A program made the translations under genes and the position numbers. From CAYPKG01 sp964411275 (lineage in GTDB: Bacteria; Bacillota; Clostridia; Christensenellales; CAG-138): a stretch of DNA of 17,217 bases. The notes under the pieces were generated by a model. It was not told the origin of the DNA and searched no databases. It saw only the letters and a list, made by a program, of their open reading frames with translations. The stretch spans positions 1-17,217 of the forward strand of contig CAYPKG010000041.1 in the NCBI GenBank assembly GCA_964411275.1, written 5' to 3'. Positions within the stretch are counted from its first letter, which is position 1; every line of letters starts with the position of its first letter. Shown here piece by piece: positions 1 to 7,228 of this stretch.

Positions 1-84
1 ATTTCACACCGATGATAAGTAGGCTATATTTGTTCTCCAACTGAGTCAAAACACAATATGTTGTGCCTCGCCTATTGCGTTTTG
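1..84. other. Short non-coding edge downstream of rlmD
   Basis: These 84 bases follow the rlmD stop codon and run off the window. I see no gene here. The only structure is a weak minus-strand hairpin (CACAA, loop CATA, TTGTG at 65-52) followed by TTTTG. It could be a poor intrinsic terminator, but a 5-bp A/T-rich stem is weak support. No convincing strong terminator for the rlmD end of the run is visible inside the window. Confidence 0.4.
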
Positions 85-1458
85 CTATATATTGCGTAAC
101 ATCAATACTACGGTCTCAACGTGGGTGGTCTGGGGAAACAGGTCGACGGGCTGCACCCGTGCGATCCCAAATCCGCCGTCGCGAAGGATGGCGCAATCCC
201 GGGCCAGTGTGGCGGGGTTGCAGGAGATATACACCATTTTTTTCACGTTGCTGTGGATCACCGCCTGCAAAAACGCCGGGTCGCAGCCTTTTCTCGGCGG
301 GTCGGCTACGATGGCGTCCGGTTGGAACCCCTCTTTGATAAGCGCCGGCAGCGCCGTCTCCGCCGGGGCGCACACGAAGCGGACGTTCCCGATGCCGTTC
401 CTGATGGCGTTGGCCTTGGCGTCCTCCACGGCGGGCGGCACATCATCGATGCCCAGGACCTCCCCGGCTTTCGTGGCCAGCAGCAGCGAGATGGTGCCGA
501 TGCCGCAATAGGCGTCCACCACCTTCTCGTCCCCCTTGAGCTCCAAATACGACAGCGCCGTCTCGTAAAGCCGCTTTGTCTGGGCGGAATTCACCTGCAA
601 AAACGACGCGGGGCTGATGGAAAACTCCAGGCCGCAAAGCACCTGCGTGATCCGTTCCTTCCCCCACAGCAGCCGAAACTCCCGGCCGAATATCACATTG
701 GTGCGGTCAGGATTGATGTTCAAATAGATGGAGGCAATGCCGTCCACCCGGTCGCGCAGCGCCTCGATGAGCGCCTTTTGTTTGGGCAGGCTCCCTGTGG
801 CCACGATCACAGCCATGGCCTCGCCGTTGGTGCTCACCCTTGTCATCACATGCCGGAGGAGGCCCTTGCTGGTTTCCTCCTGATAGACGGGTATGTCAAA
901 CTCCTCCGCCCACTCCCGCACAACCTGGGCTAATATCACCGCCACAGGCTGCTGGATCAGGCAATCCGGCGCGGGGATCAGCCGGTGGCTTCTCGGCGCG
1001 AAAAACCCCGCCTCGACCCGGCCCTTCACAACCCCAAAGGGAAAGCTGCCCTTGTTGCGGTACTGCCAGGGCTCTTCCTCCATTCCCAGGGTTTCCTCCA
1101 CCGCCACATCCGCAAACCCGCCAAGCCTAATCAGGGCGTCCTGCACCTGCTGCCGCTTATAGCTTAGTTGCGACTCATACGCAAGATGCTGGAGCGTGCA
1201 TCCGCCACAGCGCCCAAATTGGGGGCAGCGGGGATACTCCCGCTCCGGCGCGCTTTCCAATACCTTCATGAGCTTGCCCACACCATAGCCGGAACCGGCC
1301 TTGATGACATGCGCCCGCACCTGCTCCCCCGGCAGCGCGCCGGGGACAAACAGGGCATAACCGTCAATCCGGCCAATCCCCTGTCCCTCTGAGCCCAGGG
1401 CGGAAATGGTCAGTTCCACATCGTCGTTTCGCTCTACGGTCGGCCTCAGGTGGCTCAT
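85..1458 (-). CDS. rlmD: 23S rRNA (uracil-5-)-methyltransferase, RlmD/RlmCD (RumA/TrmA) family
   Basis: 457 residues, normal length for the RumA/RlmCD family, which forms 5-methyluridine in 23S rRNA using S-adenosylmethionine. Residues ~12-70 are a TRAM RNA-binding domain. Cys78, Cys84, Cys87 and Cys166 fit the [4Fe-4S] ligands (C-x5-C-x2-C plus a distal Cys). The C-terminal Rossmann methyltransferase has DAYCGIGT (315-322), DPPRKG (386-391), the nucleophile Cys413 in YISCNPATLARD and the HVET motif near the end with Glu448 as likely base. The start is chosen because AAGGAG lies 6 nt upstream of the ATG. It follows pfkA after 29 nt, so it is probably cotranscribed. In Bacillota the single enzyme RlmCD modifies both U747 and U1939, so target specificity (RlmC, RlmD or both) cannot be read from the sequence. 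Confidence 0.93.
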   Translation of the reverse strand: MSHLRPTVERNDDVELTISALGSEGQGIGRIDGYALFVPGALPGEQVRAHVIKAGSGYGVGKLMKVLESAPEREYPRCPQFGRCGGCTLQHLAYESQLSYKRQQVQDALIRLGGFADVAVEETLGMEEEPWQYRNKGSFPFGVVKGRVEAGFFAPRSHRLIPAPDCLIQQPVAVILAQVVREWAEEFDIPVYQEETSKGLLRHVMTRVSTNGEAMAVIVATGSLPKQKALIEALRDRVDGIASIYLNINPDRTNVIFGREFRLLWGKERITQVLCGLEFSISPASFLQVNSAQTKRLYETALSYLELKGDEKVVDAYCGIGTISLLLATKAGEVLGIDDVPPAVEDAKANAIRNGIGNVRFVCAPAETALPALIKEGFQPDAIVADPPRKGCDPAFLQAVIHSNVKKMVYISCNPATLARDCAILRDGGFGIARVQPVDLFPQTTHVETVVLMLRNI

Positions 1459-1487
1459 ACCATGCTCCTTTCAAGTCCAATGACGGT

Positions 1488-2450
1488 TTAAAATTTGGTG
1501 AATATCTCGTTGAGATCATAGAGGGAATGATCGAATTTATCCCGGGTGGTGATGGCCTCCTCCAGCGATACGTCGATGACATGGTTGTCCCGGATACCCA
1601 CCGCCCGTCCGCTTATCTCCTTAGTAATCAGCTCCACCGCCCGCACCCCAAGCCGGGTGGCGAGAATCCAGTCGGATACGGATGGGCTGCCGCCTCGCTG
1701 GATATAGCTCAACACCACGGGCTTGATCTCCACGTCGGTATGCTCCTGGATAAACTGGGCGAACGCTTCAGCACTTCCTGCCCCCTCGGAAATGATGACC
1801 GTGCTGGTGAGCCTGCCCTTTAGCTTGTTCTTGGCAAGCTGCTCCGCCGCGTCCTCCCACGCACGGGGCCGCTCCGGCAAAAGCGTAATGTCCGCCGGGC
1901 CCGCGATCCCCGCCCACAGGGCGATGTCGCCACAATTGCGGCCCATAACCTCCACCACGCCCACCCGGTCATGGGCGCGCATGGTATCCCGGATTTTCGC
2001 GATTTCATTCACCACGTTGTTGACAGCCGTGTCAAAGCCGATCGTGAAATCCGTGTATCCCATATCGTTGTCGATGGTGCCCGGAACGCCCATGACGCAA
2101 ATCCCTGCGTCAGACAGGGCCTTTGCCCCGTGAAAGCTGCCGTCGCCGCCGATGACGATCAGCGCATCCATCTGAAACGCATGCATCACCTTGATGGCCT
2201 GTTCCTGCCCTTCCGGGGAGGTAAACTGCTGGCTGCGCGCGGTCCTAAGGATTGTGCCGCCCCGCTGGGTGATGCTGTGGACGTCTTCATATTGCAGCGG
2301 CTTTACCCGCCCTTCTATTAAGCCCTGAAAGCCATGATAGACACCCAGCACCGTGTCCCCCTGATGAAGGCCCACCTTCACCACAGCGCGGATTGCTGTA
2401 TTCATGCCAGGGGTATCGCCGCCGCTCGTCAAAACTCCGATGCGTTTCAT
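1488..2450 (-). CDS. pfkA: ATP-dependent 6-phosphofructokinase
   Basis: 320 residues from the preferred start, the classic bacterial PfkA length; phosphorylates fructose 6-phosphate to fructose 1,6-bisphosphate in glycolysis. Landmarks: TSGGDTPGMN (8-17), IGGDGS (100-105), PGTIDND (123-129) with catalytic Asp127, Arg162, MGR (169-171) and Glu222. Gly104 and Gly124 mark the ATP-using type rather than the pyrophosphate type, which carries Asp and Lys there. Start: an in-frame GTG at 2462 overlaps the GGAG ribosome binding site, whereas ATG at 2450 sits 11 nt after it and gives the family N-terminus MKRIGVLTSGGD. Odd: residues usually Arg243 and His249, which contact the substrate 6-phosphate, are Lys and Tyr here (VLSYIQRGG). 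The gene has its own predicted promoter after dnaE and is followed by rlmD. Confidence 0.95.
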   Translation of the reverse strand: MKRIGVLTSGGDTPGMNTAIRAVVKVGLHQGDTVLGVYHGFQGLIEGRVKPLQYEDVHSITQRGGTILRTARSQQFTSPEGQEQAIKVMHAFQMDALIVIGGDGSFHGAKALSDAGICVMGVPGTIDNDMGYTDFTIGFDTAVNNVVNEIAKIRDTMRAHDRVGVVEVMGRNCGDIALWAGIAGPADITLLPERPRAWEDAAEQLAKNKLKGRLTSTVIISEGAGSAEAFAQFIQEHTDVEIKPVVLSYIQRGGSPSVSDWILATRLGVRAVELITKEISGRAVGIRDNHVIDVSLEEAITTRDKFDHSLYDLNEIFTKF

Positions 2451-2509
2451 AGTCTGCCACACTCCAATCGCTATTTGTTTTAGTTATATCAGAAAAGGCT
2501 TTGTGGTCT

Positions 2510-2538
2510 AGTATAGCAGATCGGTTCCTGTTTGCAAA
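2510..2538 (-). promoter_or_regulatory. Predicted sigma-A-type promoter for pfkA
   Basis: On the minus strand, a -35-like TTTGCA (2538-2533), a 17-nt spacer, then TATACT (2515-2510) preceded by TGC, an extended -10. It lies in the 96 nt between the dnaE stop and the pfkA start, giving a predicted leader of roughly 50 nt. The -35 box is only 4/6 to consensus, but the extended -10 compensates. It would let pfkA-rlmD be expressed apart from the upstream run. Prediction from sequence only. Confidence 0.55.
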
Positions 2539-2546
2539 CTAAATTA

Positions 2547-3776
2547 TTATTTCACAGTGATTTTTACATTTTCCGGCCCCAGCTTCGCCCTGGCTGCGGC
2601 CAAAAGCCGCTCTGAAAGGTTCACGTAAAGGTGCTGTGGCGCGCGCTTGCTGCGGCCCGCCCCGCAGAGCACCACCGGCGTATTCCCGGGGTATTGTGAA
2701 AGAAGCCCCACCGCCCATTCCATATGAGCCGCTTCAAGGCTTTCCAGGCGCAAATACAGCGTTTTTTGCCCCGCCAGCTGGGCAAGGGCTGTCATCTCCT
2801 CCACCAATATGGAGTTGGGCTGCCCCTCCCGGATGGACAGCCTGCCTATGACGGCAACCGCATTGGAGCTCGCCAACAGCGGCCCAAACTGGGCAAGCGC
2901 TCTGGGGAACAGCACCAGCTCCACCGTGCCCGTAACCCCCTCCATGGTGGCATAGCCCATTATGCCGTTGCCTGATTTTACGGGCTTTTGCTTGACACTT
3001 CGAATGAGCCCGCCCACCCGCACCCGCTCGTTGTCCAGAAGCGGCGGCGTTTCCCCGTCTGCCTCCATCACCTGTACCACGGTATAGGGTAGTTTCTTCA
3101 GCGCGGGGGCGTACTCCTCCAGGGGGTGTCCGCTGATGTAAATACCGATGGCCTCCCGCTCCCGCTCCAAGAGCTCCTTATGGCCGAGCTCCGGAATGTC
3201 CGGCAATTGGATGTTGGCGGCGCTGGCAGCTTCCTGGGCCGCCCCGCCCATGTCGAAGAGGGAAATCTGCCCCGCATCCCGCGCGCGGCGGGCCAGCGCG
3301 GAGCTGTCCATCGCCCGCTCGTACACGGCGATCAGCTGGGCGCGGCGTAAATTCATGGCGTCAAAACAGCCTGCGTATATGAGCCCCTCCAGCATCCGCT
3401 TATTCAGCCCCTCCACCCGGTCAATAAAATCGAAAAAGCTCCGAAACGGGCCGTTCTCGCACCGCTCCCGCACCATAAAATCCATGGCCGACGCGCCCAC
3501 ATTCCGCACCGCTGAAAGCCCGAACCGGATGCACCCTTCCTGTACGCTAAAGCGGGAGGCGCTTTTGTTCACATCCGGCGGCAGCACCGAAATGCCCATC
3601 TGCCGGGCGATATAAACGTATTCCGCCACCTTGTCGGCATTGCCCAGGTAGCTGTTTAGCAGCGCAGCCATAAACTCCACCTTAAAATAGAGCTTCAGGT
3701 ACGCCGTGCGGTAGGCCACCACCGCATAGCAGGCGGCGTGGGATTTGTTGAACGCGTAGGAGGCGAAATCCTTCAT
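2547..3776 (-). CDS. dnaE: DNA polymerase III subunit alpha, C-terminal part (frameshifted dnaE)
   Basis: 409 codons, in a different frame from the upstream dnaE segment. It opens at an ATG reading MKDFASYAFNKSHAACYA, which is internal in normal DnaE (family pattern ...IFDEM-x-DFA-x-YAFNKSHAA). It carries the rest of the fingers and helix-hairpin-helix region (FGLSAVRNVG, 85-94), a probable beta-clamp-binding motif QISLFD (170-175) and an OB-fold domain (~252-330). Together the two parts give about 1,145 residues, the usual DnaE length, with all domains in order. No strong ribosome binding site precedes this ATG, so I read it as the 3' half of one broken or mis-sequenced gene rather than an independent gene. 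The stop is TAA. Confidence 0.85.
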   Translation of the reverse strand: MKDFASYAFNKSHAACYAVVAYRTAYLKLYFKVEFMAALLNSYLGNADKVAEYVYIARQMGISVLPPDVNKSASRFSVQEGCIRFGLSAVRNVGASAMDFMVRERCENGPFRSFFDFIDRVEGLNKRMLEGLIYAGCFDAMNLRRAQLIAVYERAMDSSALARRARDAGQISLFDMGGAAQEAASAANIQLPDIPELGHKELLEREREAIGIYISGHPLEEYAPALKKLPYTVVQVMEADGETPPLLDNERVRVGGLIRSVKQKPVKSGNGIMGYATMEGVTGTVELVLFPRALAQFGPLLASSNAVAVIGRLSIREGQPNSILVEEMTALAQLAGQKTLYLRLESLEAAHMEWAVGLLSQYPGNTPVVLCGAGRSKRAPQHLYVNLSERLLAAARAKLGPENVKITVK

Positions 3777-5979
3777 CGAATATCTTTTCCGCCGCAGACT
3801 CGCTCACGCCGTTTGCAACCGCACCAGCAATCCCCTCCCCGGCATTTCCATGCACAAAATTATGCCGCTCTTTGGCCATAACGTCATGCTTTTTCTTGGA
3901 CATGGCCCGGCGCACCAGGTCGCTTCGGCCAAGGGAATACCCGCCAAGGTCCCGGACGATCTGCATGACCTGCTCCTGATACACGATGCAGCCGTATGTG
4001 GTGGACAGGATGGGCTTAAGCTTATCCGTCAGATACTTCACCGGCGCGGCGCCGTTTTTCGCGGCGACATACCTGGGAATTTGCGCCATGGGGCCTGGCC
4101 GGAACAGGGATATGCCCGCGATGATGTCCTCAAAGCTGTCGGGCTTAAGCTGCATCATAAACTGGCGCATGCCCGCGCTTTCCAGCTGGAACACGCCGTC
4201 GGTTTCCCCCCGGGCGATCATCTGAAATACCTTAGGGTCGGAAAACTCCATCCGGTACAGGTCAGGCGGCTCTTTCCCGCCCTCCTTTATGAAATTCAGC
4301 GCGTCACGGATCACCGTCAGCGTCCGAAGCCCCAAAAAATCCATCTTGAGAAGCCCCAGCTCCTCCAGCGTGCCCATGGGAAACTGGGTGGTGACGGACT
4401 CTTCGTTTTTCTGCAAGGGCACCACGTCTGTGATGGCAAGCTTGGAAATCACCACACCCGCCGCGTGGGTGGAGGCGTGCCTGGGCAACCCCTCCAGCCT
4501 GCGGCTTAAATCCAGCACCTTGTGGACGCTGGGGTCCTGCTCATAAAGATTGCGCAGTTCCGATGATAGCTGCAGCGCCCGGTCAAGTGTCATATTCAGC
4601 TCAAACGGCACCATTTTGGCCAGCTTGTCCGTCTCCCCATAGGGGACGCGAAGGGCCCTTCCCACGTCGCGCACCACCTGCCGGGCGGCCATTGTGCCGA
4701 ATGTGATGATCTGCGCCACGTGGTCGACGCCGTACTTGTCCACCACGTAATCGATGACCTCCTGCCGCCGCTCGTAACAGAAGTCTATGTCGAAATCCGG
4801 CATGGAGATCCGCTCGGGATTTAAAAACCGCTCGAACAGCAGGCCATATCGGATGGGATCCACGTCGGTAATGTCCAGGCAATACGCCGCCAGGCTGCCC
4901 GCGCCGCTGCCCCTGCCGGGGCCCACGACGATGCCGTGGGTTTTCGCAAAATGGATAAAGTCCCACACGATGAGGAAATAGTCCACAAACCCCATGTTTG
5001 CGATCACGGAAATTTCATAGGCAAGTCGGTCTTTCGCCGCCTCGTCCGCACCGGGAAGCTTGACTTGCAGCCCGTCCCAGCACAGCTTTTTCAGGTACGC
5101 CTCATTGTCCATACCGTCCGGCGCTGAAAACCCCGGCAAATGCCGCCCGCCGAACTGGATGGAACAATCGCATTTATCCGCAACCTCTTGGGTGTTTTGG
5201 ATGGACTCCGGCGCTTCGTCGAACAGGGCGCGCATCTCCGCCTCATCCTTTAAGTAGAATTCAGGGGCATGCATGCGCATGCGGTCCTCTTCGTCCACAA
5301 ACCGGTTGGTCTGGATGCACAACAGCACGTCCTGGGCCTCGGCATCGTCCTTTGTGACATAGTGCACGTCGTTGGTGGCGACGGTTTTTATTTTCAATGT
5401 TTTGGCGATATCCAGCAGCCCCGGCAGCACCTGCTTTTGCTCGGGCAGGCCGTGGTTTTGAATTTCAATGTAAAAATCGTCATGGAACATGCCCTTCAAC
5501 CGCTTTGCGATTTCCATTGCGCCGGCGGCGTCCCCCTGGAGGAGCTTTTGCGGGATATCCCCCGCCAGGCAGGCGGACAGGCAGATCAGCCCCTCGCAAT
5601 GCTTTGACAAAAGGTCGTAATCGATCCGGGGCTTGTAATAAAACCCGGAAAGAAACCCGGCGGAGCTTAGCTGCATCAGGTTATGATATCCTATTTCGTT
5701 TTTACACAGCAGAATGAGGTGCGCATACTCCCGGTCCAGTTTGCCTTCCCGGTCCAGCATCGATCTTGGGGCCACATATGCCTCCATGCCCAGGATGGGT
5801 TTCACGCCGGCTTTCTCGCAGGCCTTATAAAAATCGACCACGCCGTACATCACGCCGTGGTCGGTAATGGCAAGGGATGTCATGCCCTGCGCCTTGGCGC
5901 GGGCAACCAGGTCTTCGATGCGCGCCGCGCCATCGAGCAGGCTATACTGCGTATGGACATGCAAATGGGTAAAGGCCAT
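3682..5979 (-). CDS. dnaE: DNA polymerase III subunit alpha, N-terminal part (frameshifted dnaE)
   Basis: 765 codons; about the first 735 are homologous to DnaE, the replicative polymerase that in Bacillota works beside PolC and extends RNA primers. Visible: PHP domain with HLHVHTQYSLLDG (5-17), ITDHG (38-42) and NDVHY (203-207); the polymerase palm with GPGRGSGAGS (353-362) and catalytic acidic motif PDFDIDF (394-400, Asp395 and Asp397); KMDFLGL carrying the probable third Asp. After residue 736 the frame is lost and a ~29-residue out-of-frame tail follows, overlapping the downstream segment. Start: ATG 3 nt after the HPr-like stop codon, with AAGG 8 nt upstream inside that gene's last codons, implying coupled translation. 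Confidence 0.88.
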   Translation of the reverse strand: MAFTHLHVHTQYSLLDGAARIEDLVARAKAQGMTSLAITDHGVMYGVVDFYKACEKAGVKPILGMEAYVAPRSMLDREGKLDREYAHLILLCKNEIGYHNLMQLSSAGFLSGFYYKPRIDYDLLSKHCEGLICLSACLAGDIPQKLLQGDAAGAMEIAKRLKGMFHDDFYIEIQNHGLPEQKQVLPGLLDIAKTLKIKTVATNDVHYVTKDDAEAQDVLLCIQTNRFVDEEDRMRMHAPEFYLKDEAEMRALFDEAPESIQNTQEVADKCDCSIQFGGRHLPGFSAPDGMDNEAYLKKLCWDGLQVKLPGADEAAKDRLAYEISVIANMGFVDYFLIVWDFIHFAKTHGIVVGPGRGSGAGSLAAYCLDITDVDPIRYGLLFERFLNPERISMPDFDIDFCYERRQEVIDYVVDKYGVDHVAQIITFGTMAARQVVRDVGRALRVPYGETDKLAKMVPFELNMTLDRALQLSSELRNLYEQDPSVHKVLDLSRRLEGLPRHASTHAAGVVISKLAITDVVPLQKNEESVTTQFPMGTLEELGLLKMDFLGLRTLTVIRDALNFIKEGGKEPPDLYRMEFSDPKVFQMIARGETDGVFQLESAGMRQFMMQLKPDSFEDIIAGISLFRPGPMAQIPRYVAAKNGAAPVKYLTDKLKPILSTTYGCIVYQEQVMQIVRDLGGYSLGRSDLVRRAMSKKKHDVMAKERHNFVHGNAGEGIAGAVANGVSESAAEKIFDEGFRLLRVQQIPRRLLCGGGLPHGVPEALF
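3771..3786 (-). other. Frameshift site in dnaE
   Basis: Minus-strand sequence ATATTCGATGAAGGATTTC joins the two frames. The family expects I-F-D-E-M-K-D-F, which would need TTC GATGA GATGA AGGAT; only one GATGA (3777-3773) is present. The simplest explanation is loss of one 5-nt copy of a tandem GATGA, removing two residues net and shifting the frame. It could be a real mutation, a strain variant or an assembly error. Nothing resembles a programmed slippery site or an intein. Confidence 0.75.
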
Positions 5980-5982
5980 AGT

Positions 5983-6240
5983 CTACGCCTTTTTCTCCAT
6001 GAGTTCCACCATGGCGGCCATGGCTGTCTGCTCGTCCGGTCCGTTGACAAACAGATGGATGCTCTCCCCCATGGGCACACCCAGGGAGAGTACCCCCATG
6101 ATGGACTTGGCATTTACCTTTTTATTGCCCTTTTCAATGAGCATCTGGGAGGCAAAACCGCTGGCCACCTGTACAAGCTCGGCAGCGGGCCGGGCGCGCA
6201 GCCCCTCGGGATTGTTGACGGTCAGAACCTTGTGGATCAT
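5983..6240 (-). CDS. HPr-family protein, Crh-like (position 15 is Arg, Ser46 retained)
   Basis: 85 residues, a full-length HPr fold. Canonical HPr carries phosphate on His15 (G-L/I-H-A-R-P-A) for the sugar phosphotransferase system. Here the motif reads GLRARPAA, with Arg15 encoded by CGC. The regulatory serine is intact: NAKSIMGVLSL places Ser46 exactly where HPr kinase acts. The same pattern, no His15 but Ser46 kept, defines Bacillus Crh (Gln15), which is also encoded just after whiA. Hence I infer a regulatory, non-transporting HPr working through CcpA or metabolic partners rather than sugar uptake. AGGAGG lies 7 nt before the ATG, an excellent binding site. It sits 47 nt after whiA and 3 nt before dnaE. 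A single-base error (CAC to CGC) would also explain the Arg, so the symbol is left empty. Confidence 0.9.
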   Translation of the reverse strand: MIHKVLTVNNPEGLRARPAAELVQVASGFASQMLIEKGNKKVNAKSIMGVLSLGVPMGESIHLFVNGPDEQTAMAAMVELMEKKA

Positions 6241-6287
6241 AAGGCAACCTCCTTCAATGTTTCATATTACATCCGCGTAAAAAATCT

Positions 6288-7214
6288 CTAATTCAGTTCC
6301 CGGGCCATGCGCAAAATGCGCTGCAGCCTGTGGTTGATGCAGGACTTGCTGACCCCCGCAATCTCCGCAAGCTCGGGCAGGGTGGCGTGGGGATTGTTCA
6401 GGCGAAGCTCAGCCGTCTCAAACAATACCGGGGAGAGGTTCCTTAATTTCATCCGGGTTTGCAAGAGGCGTATCGCGTCAAGCTGCTCCCCAGCCGCGGA
6501 AACGGTTTTCCCGATGTTTGCGGTTTCGCAGTTGCTGGTGCGGTTGATATAATTGCGCAATTCCTTTTCCGCACGGGCATCCTCAAACGCTAACGTGGCC
6601 ATATGCCCTCCCAAGAGCGCGAGAAACGACGCAATTCGATCCCCCTCTTTCAAGTATACCACAGGTTTCCCTTTGCGGATCATGGATTTTGCATCGCAGC
6701 CAAATTCACCCATCAAATGGCACAGGGCGTCCGCCATCTCCTGGCTGCGGCACACGATCTCCAGATGATACGCCCGCTTGGGATTGGAAACCGATCCCGC
6801 GCCCAGGAACGCCCCCCGCAAAAACGACTTCTTGATGGCGTTGCTGTCCGTTGGCAGGACGGGCACCTTTTGTATGAGCTCCACCCCAGCCTCCGTCCTC
6901 AGAAACAGGCCCGCGTCGGTCAACAGCGTTTCGCAGCCGGGGCCATGAAACGCGGCCACCATCACGGGTTTGCGGCGGCGGCCTTCCCCTTCGCGAAGGC
7001 TCAGCTGCGCGTCAAGATCATACAAGCCTGTGGCGAGGTTGATGATATGCTTGCCCAGGTCCTGGGTTTCAGACACATATTCCACACCGAAGGAGCGGCC
7101 CAAGCGCAGCGCCCCGGACACATGGGTAATCCCCGCAAGCTGCATCCGCTTTGAGCCTTCGCCCCTGATTTTCACCCGCACCAGTTCTTCCTTCACCGTT
7201 GTGGAAAACGACAT
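6288..7214 (-). CDS. whiA: WhiA, DNA-binding protein / cell division and sporulation regulator
   Basis: 308 residues, typical for WhiA. The N-terminal two-thirds is the degenerate LAGLIDADG homing-endonuclease-like fold (FLRGAFLGAG at 131-140 in place of an active nuclease motif). The conserved NRTSNCETANIGK segment (224-236) precedes a C-terminal helix-turn-helix (~278-300, LPELAEIAGVSKSCINHRL). Family role: DNA binding and transcriptional control of cell division and development genes; in Bacillus it affects Z-ring formation and nucleoid organisation. Start: an in-frame GTG at 7223 begins at the last base of the AAGGAG binding site and is rejected. ATG at 7214 gives MSFSTTVKEEL, the usual WhiA N-terminus, with 8-nt spacing. 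The usual upstream partners rapZ and yvcK are absent; rlmN is directly upstream. Confidence 0.94.
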   Translation of the reverse strand: MSFSTTVKEELVRVKIRGEGSKRMQLAGITHVSGALRLGRSFGVEYVSETQDLGKHIINLATGLYDLDAQLSLREGEGRRRKPVMVAAFHGPGCETLLTDAGLFLRTEAGVELIQKVPVLPTDSNAIKKSFLRGAFLGAGSVSNPKRAYHLEIVCRSQEMADALCHLMGEFGCDAKSMIRKGKPVVYLKEGDRIASFLALLGGHMATLAFEDARAEKELRNYINRTSNCETANIGKTVSAAGEQLDAIRLLQTRMKLRNLSPVLFETAELRLNNPHATLPELAEIAGVSKSCINHRLQRILRMARELN

Positions 7215-7228
7215 GGTTTTCACTCCTT
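7212..7228 (-). promoter_or_regulatory. whiA ribosome binding site overlapping the rlmN stop codon
   Basis: AAGGAG (7228-7223) forms the last two sense codons (Lys-Glu) of rlmN, the TGA stop follows at 7222-7220, and the whiA ATG is at 7214. Ribosomes finishing rlmN would therefore uncover the whiA site, so translation of the two genes is likely coupled. It decides the whiA start in favour of the ATG over the GTG at 7223. Confidence 0.75.

Noticed and set aside
121..933. 270-codon plus-strand open frame
   Set aside because: It is antisense to rlmD, which has a complete catalytic and iron-sulfur residue set. The plus-strand translation shows no recognisable domain.
3682..3800. Split-intein DnaE as in cyanobacteria
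   Set aside because: The break is close to the cyanobacterial split site, but there is no intein sequence and the two parts overlap on the same strand. A simple 5-nt deletion explains it.
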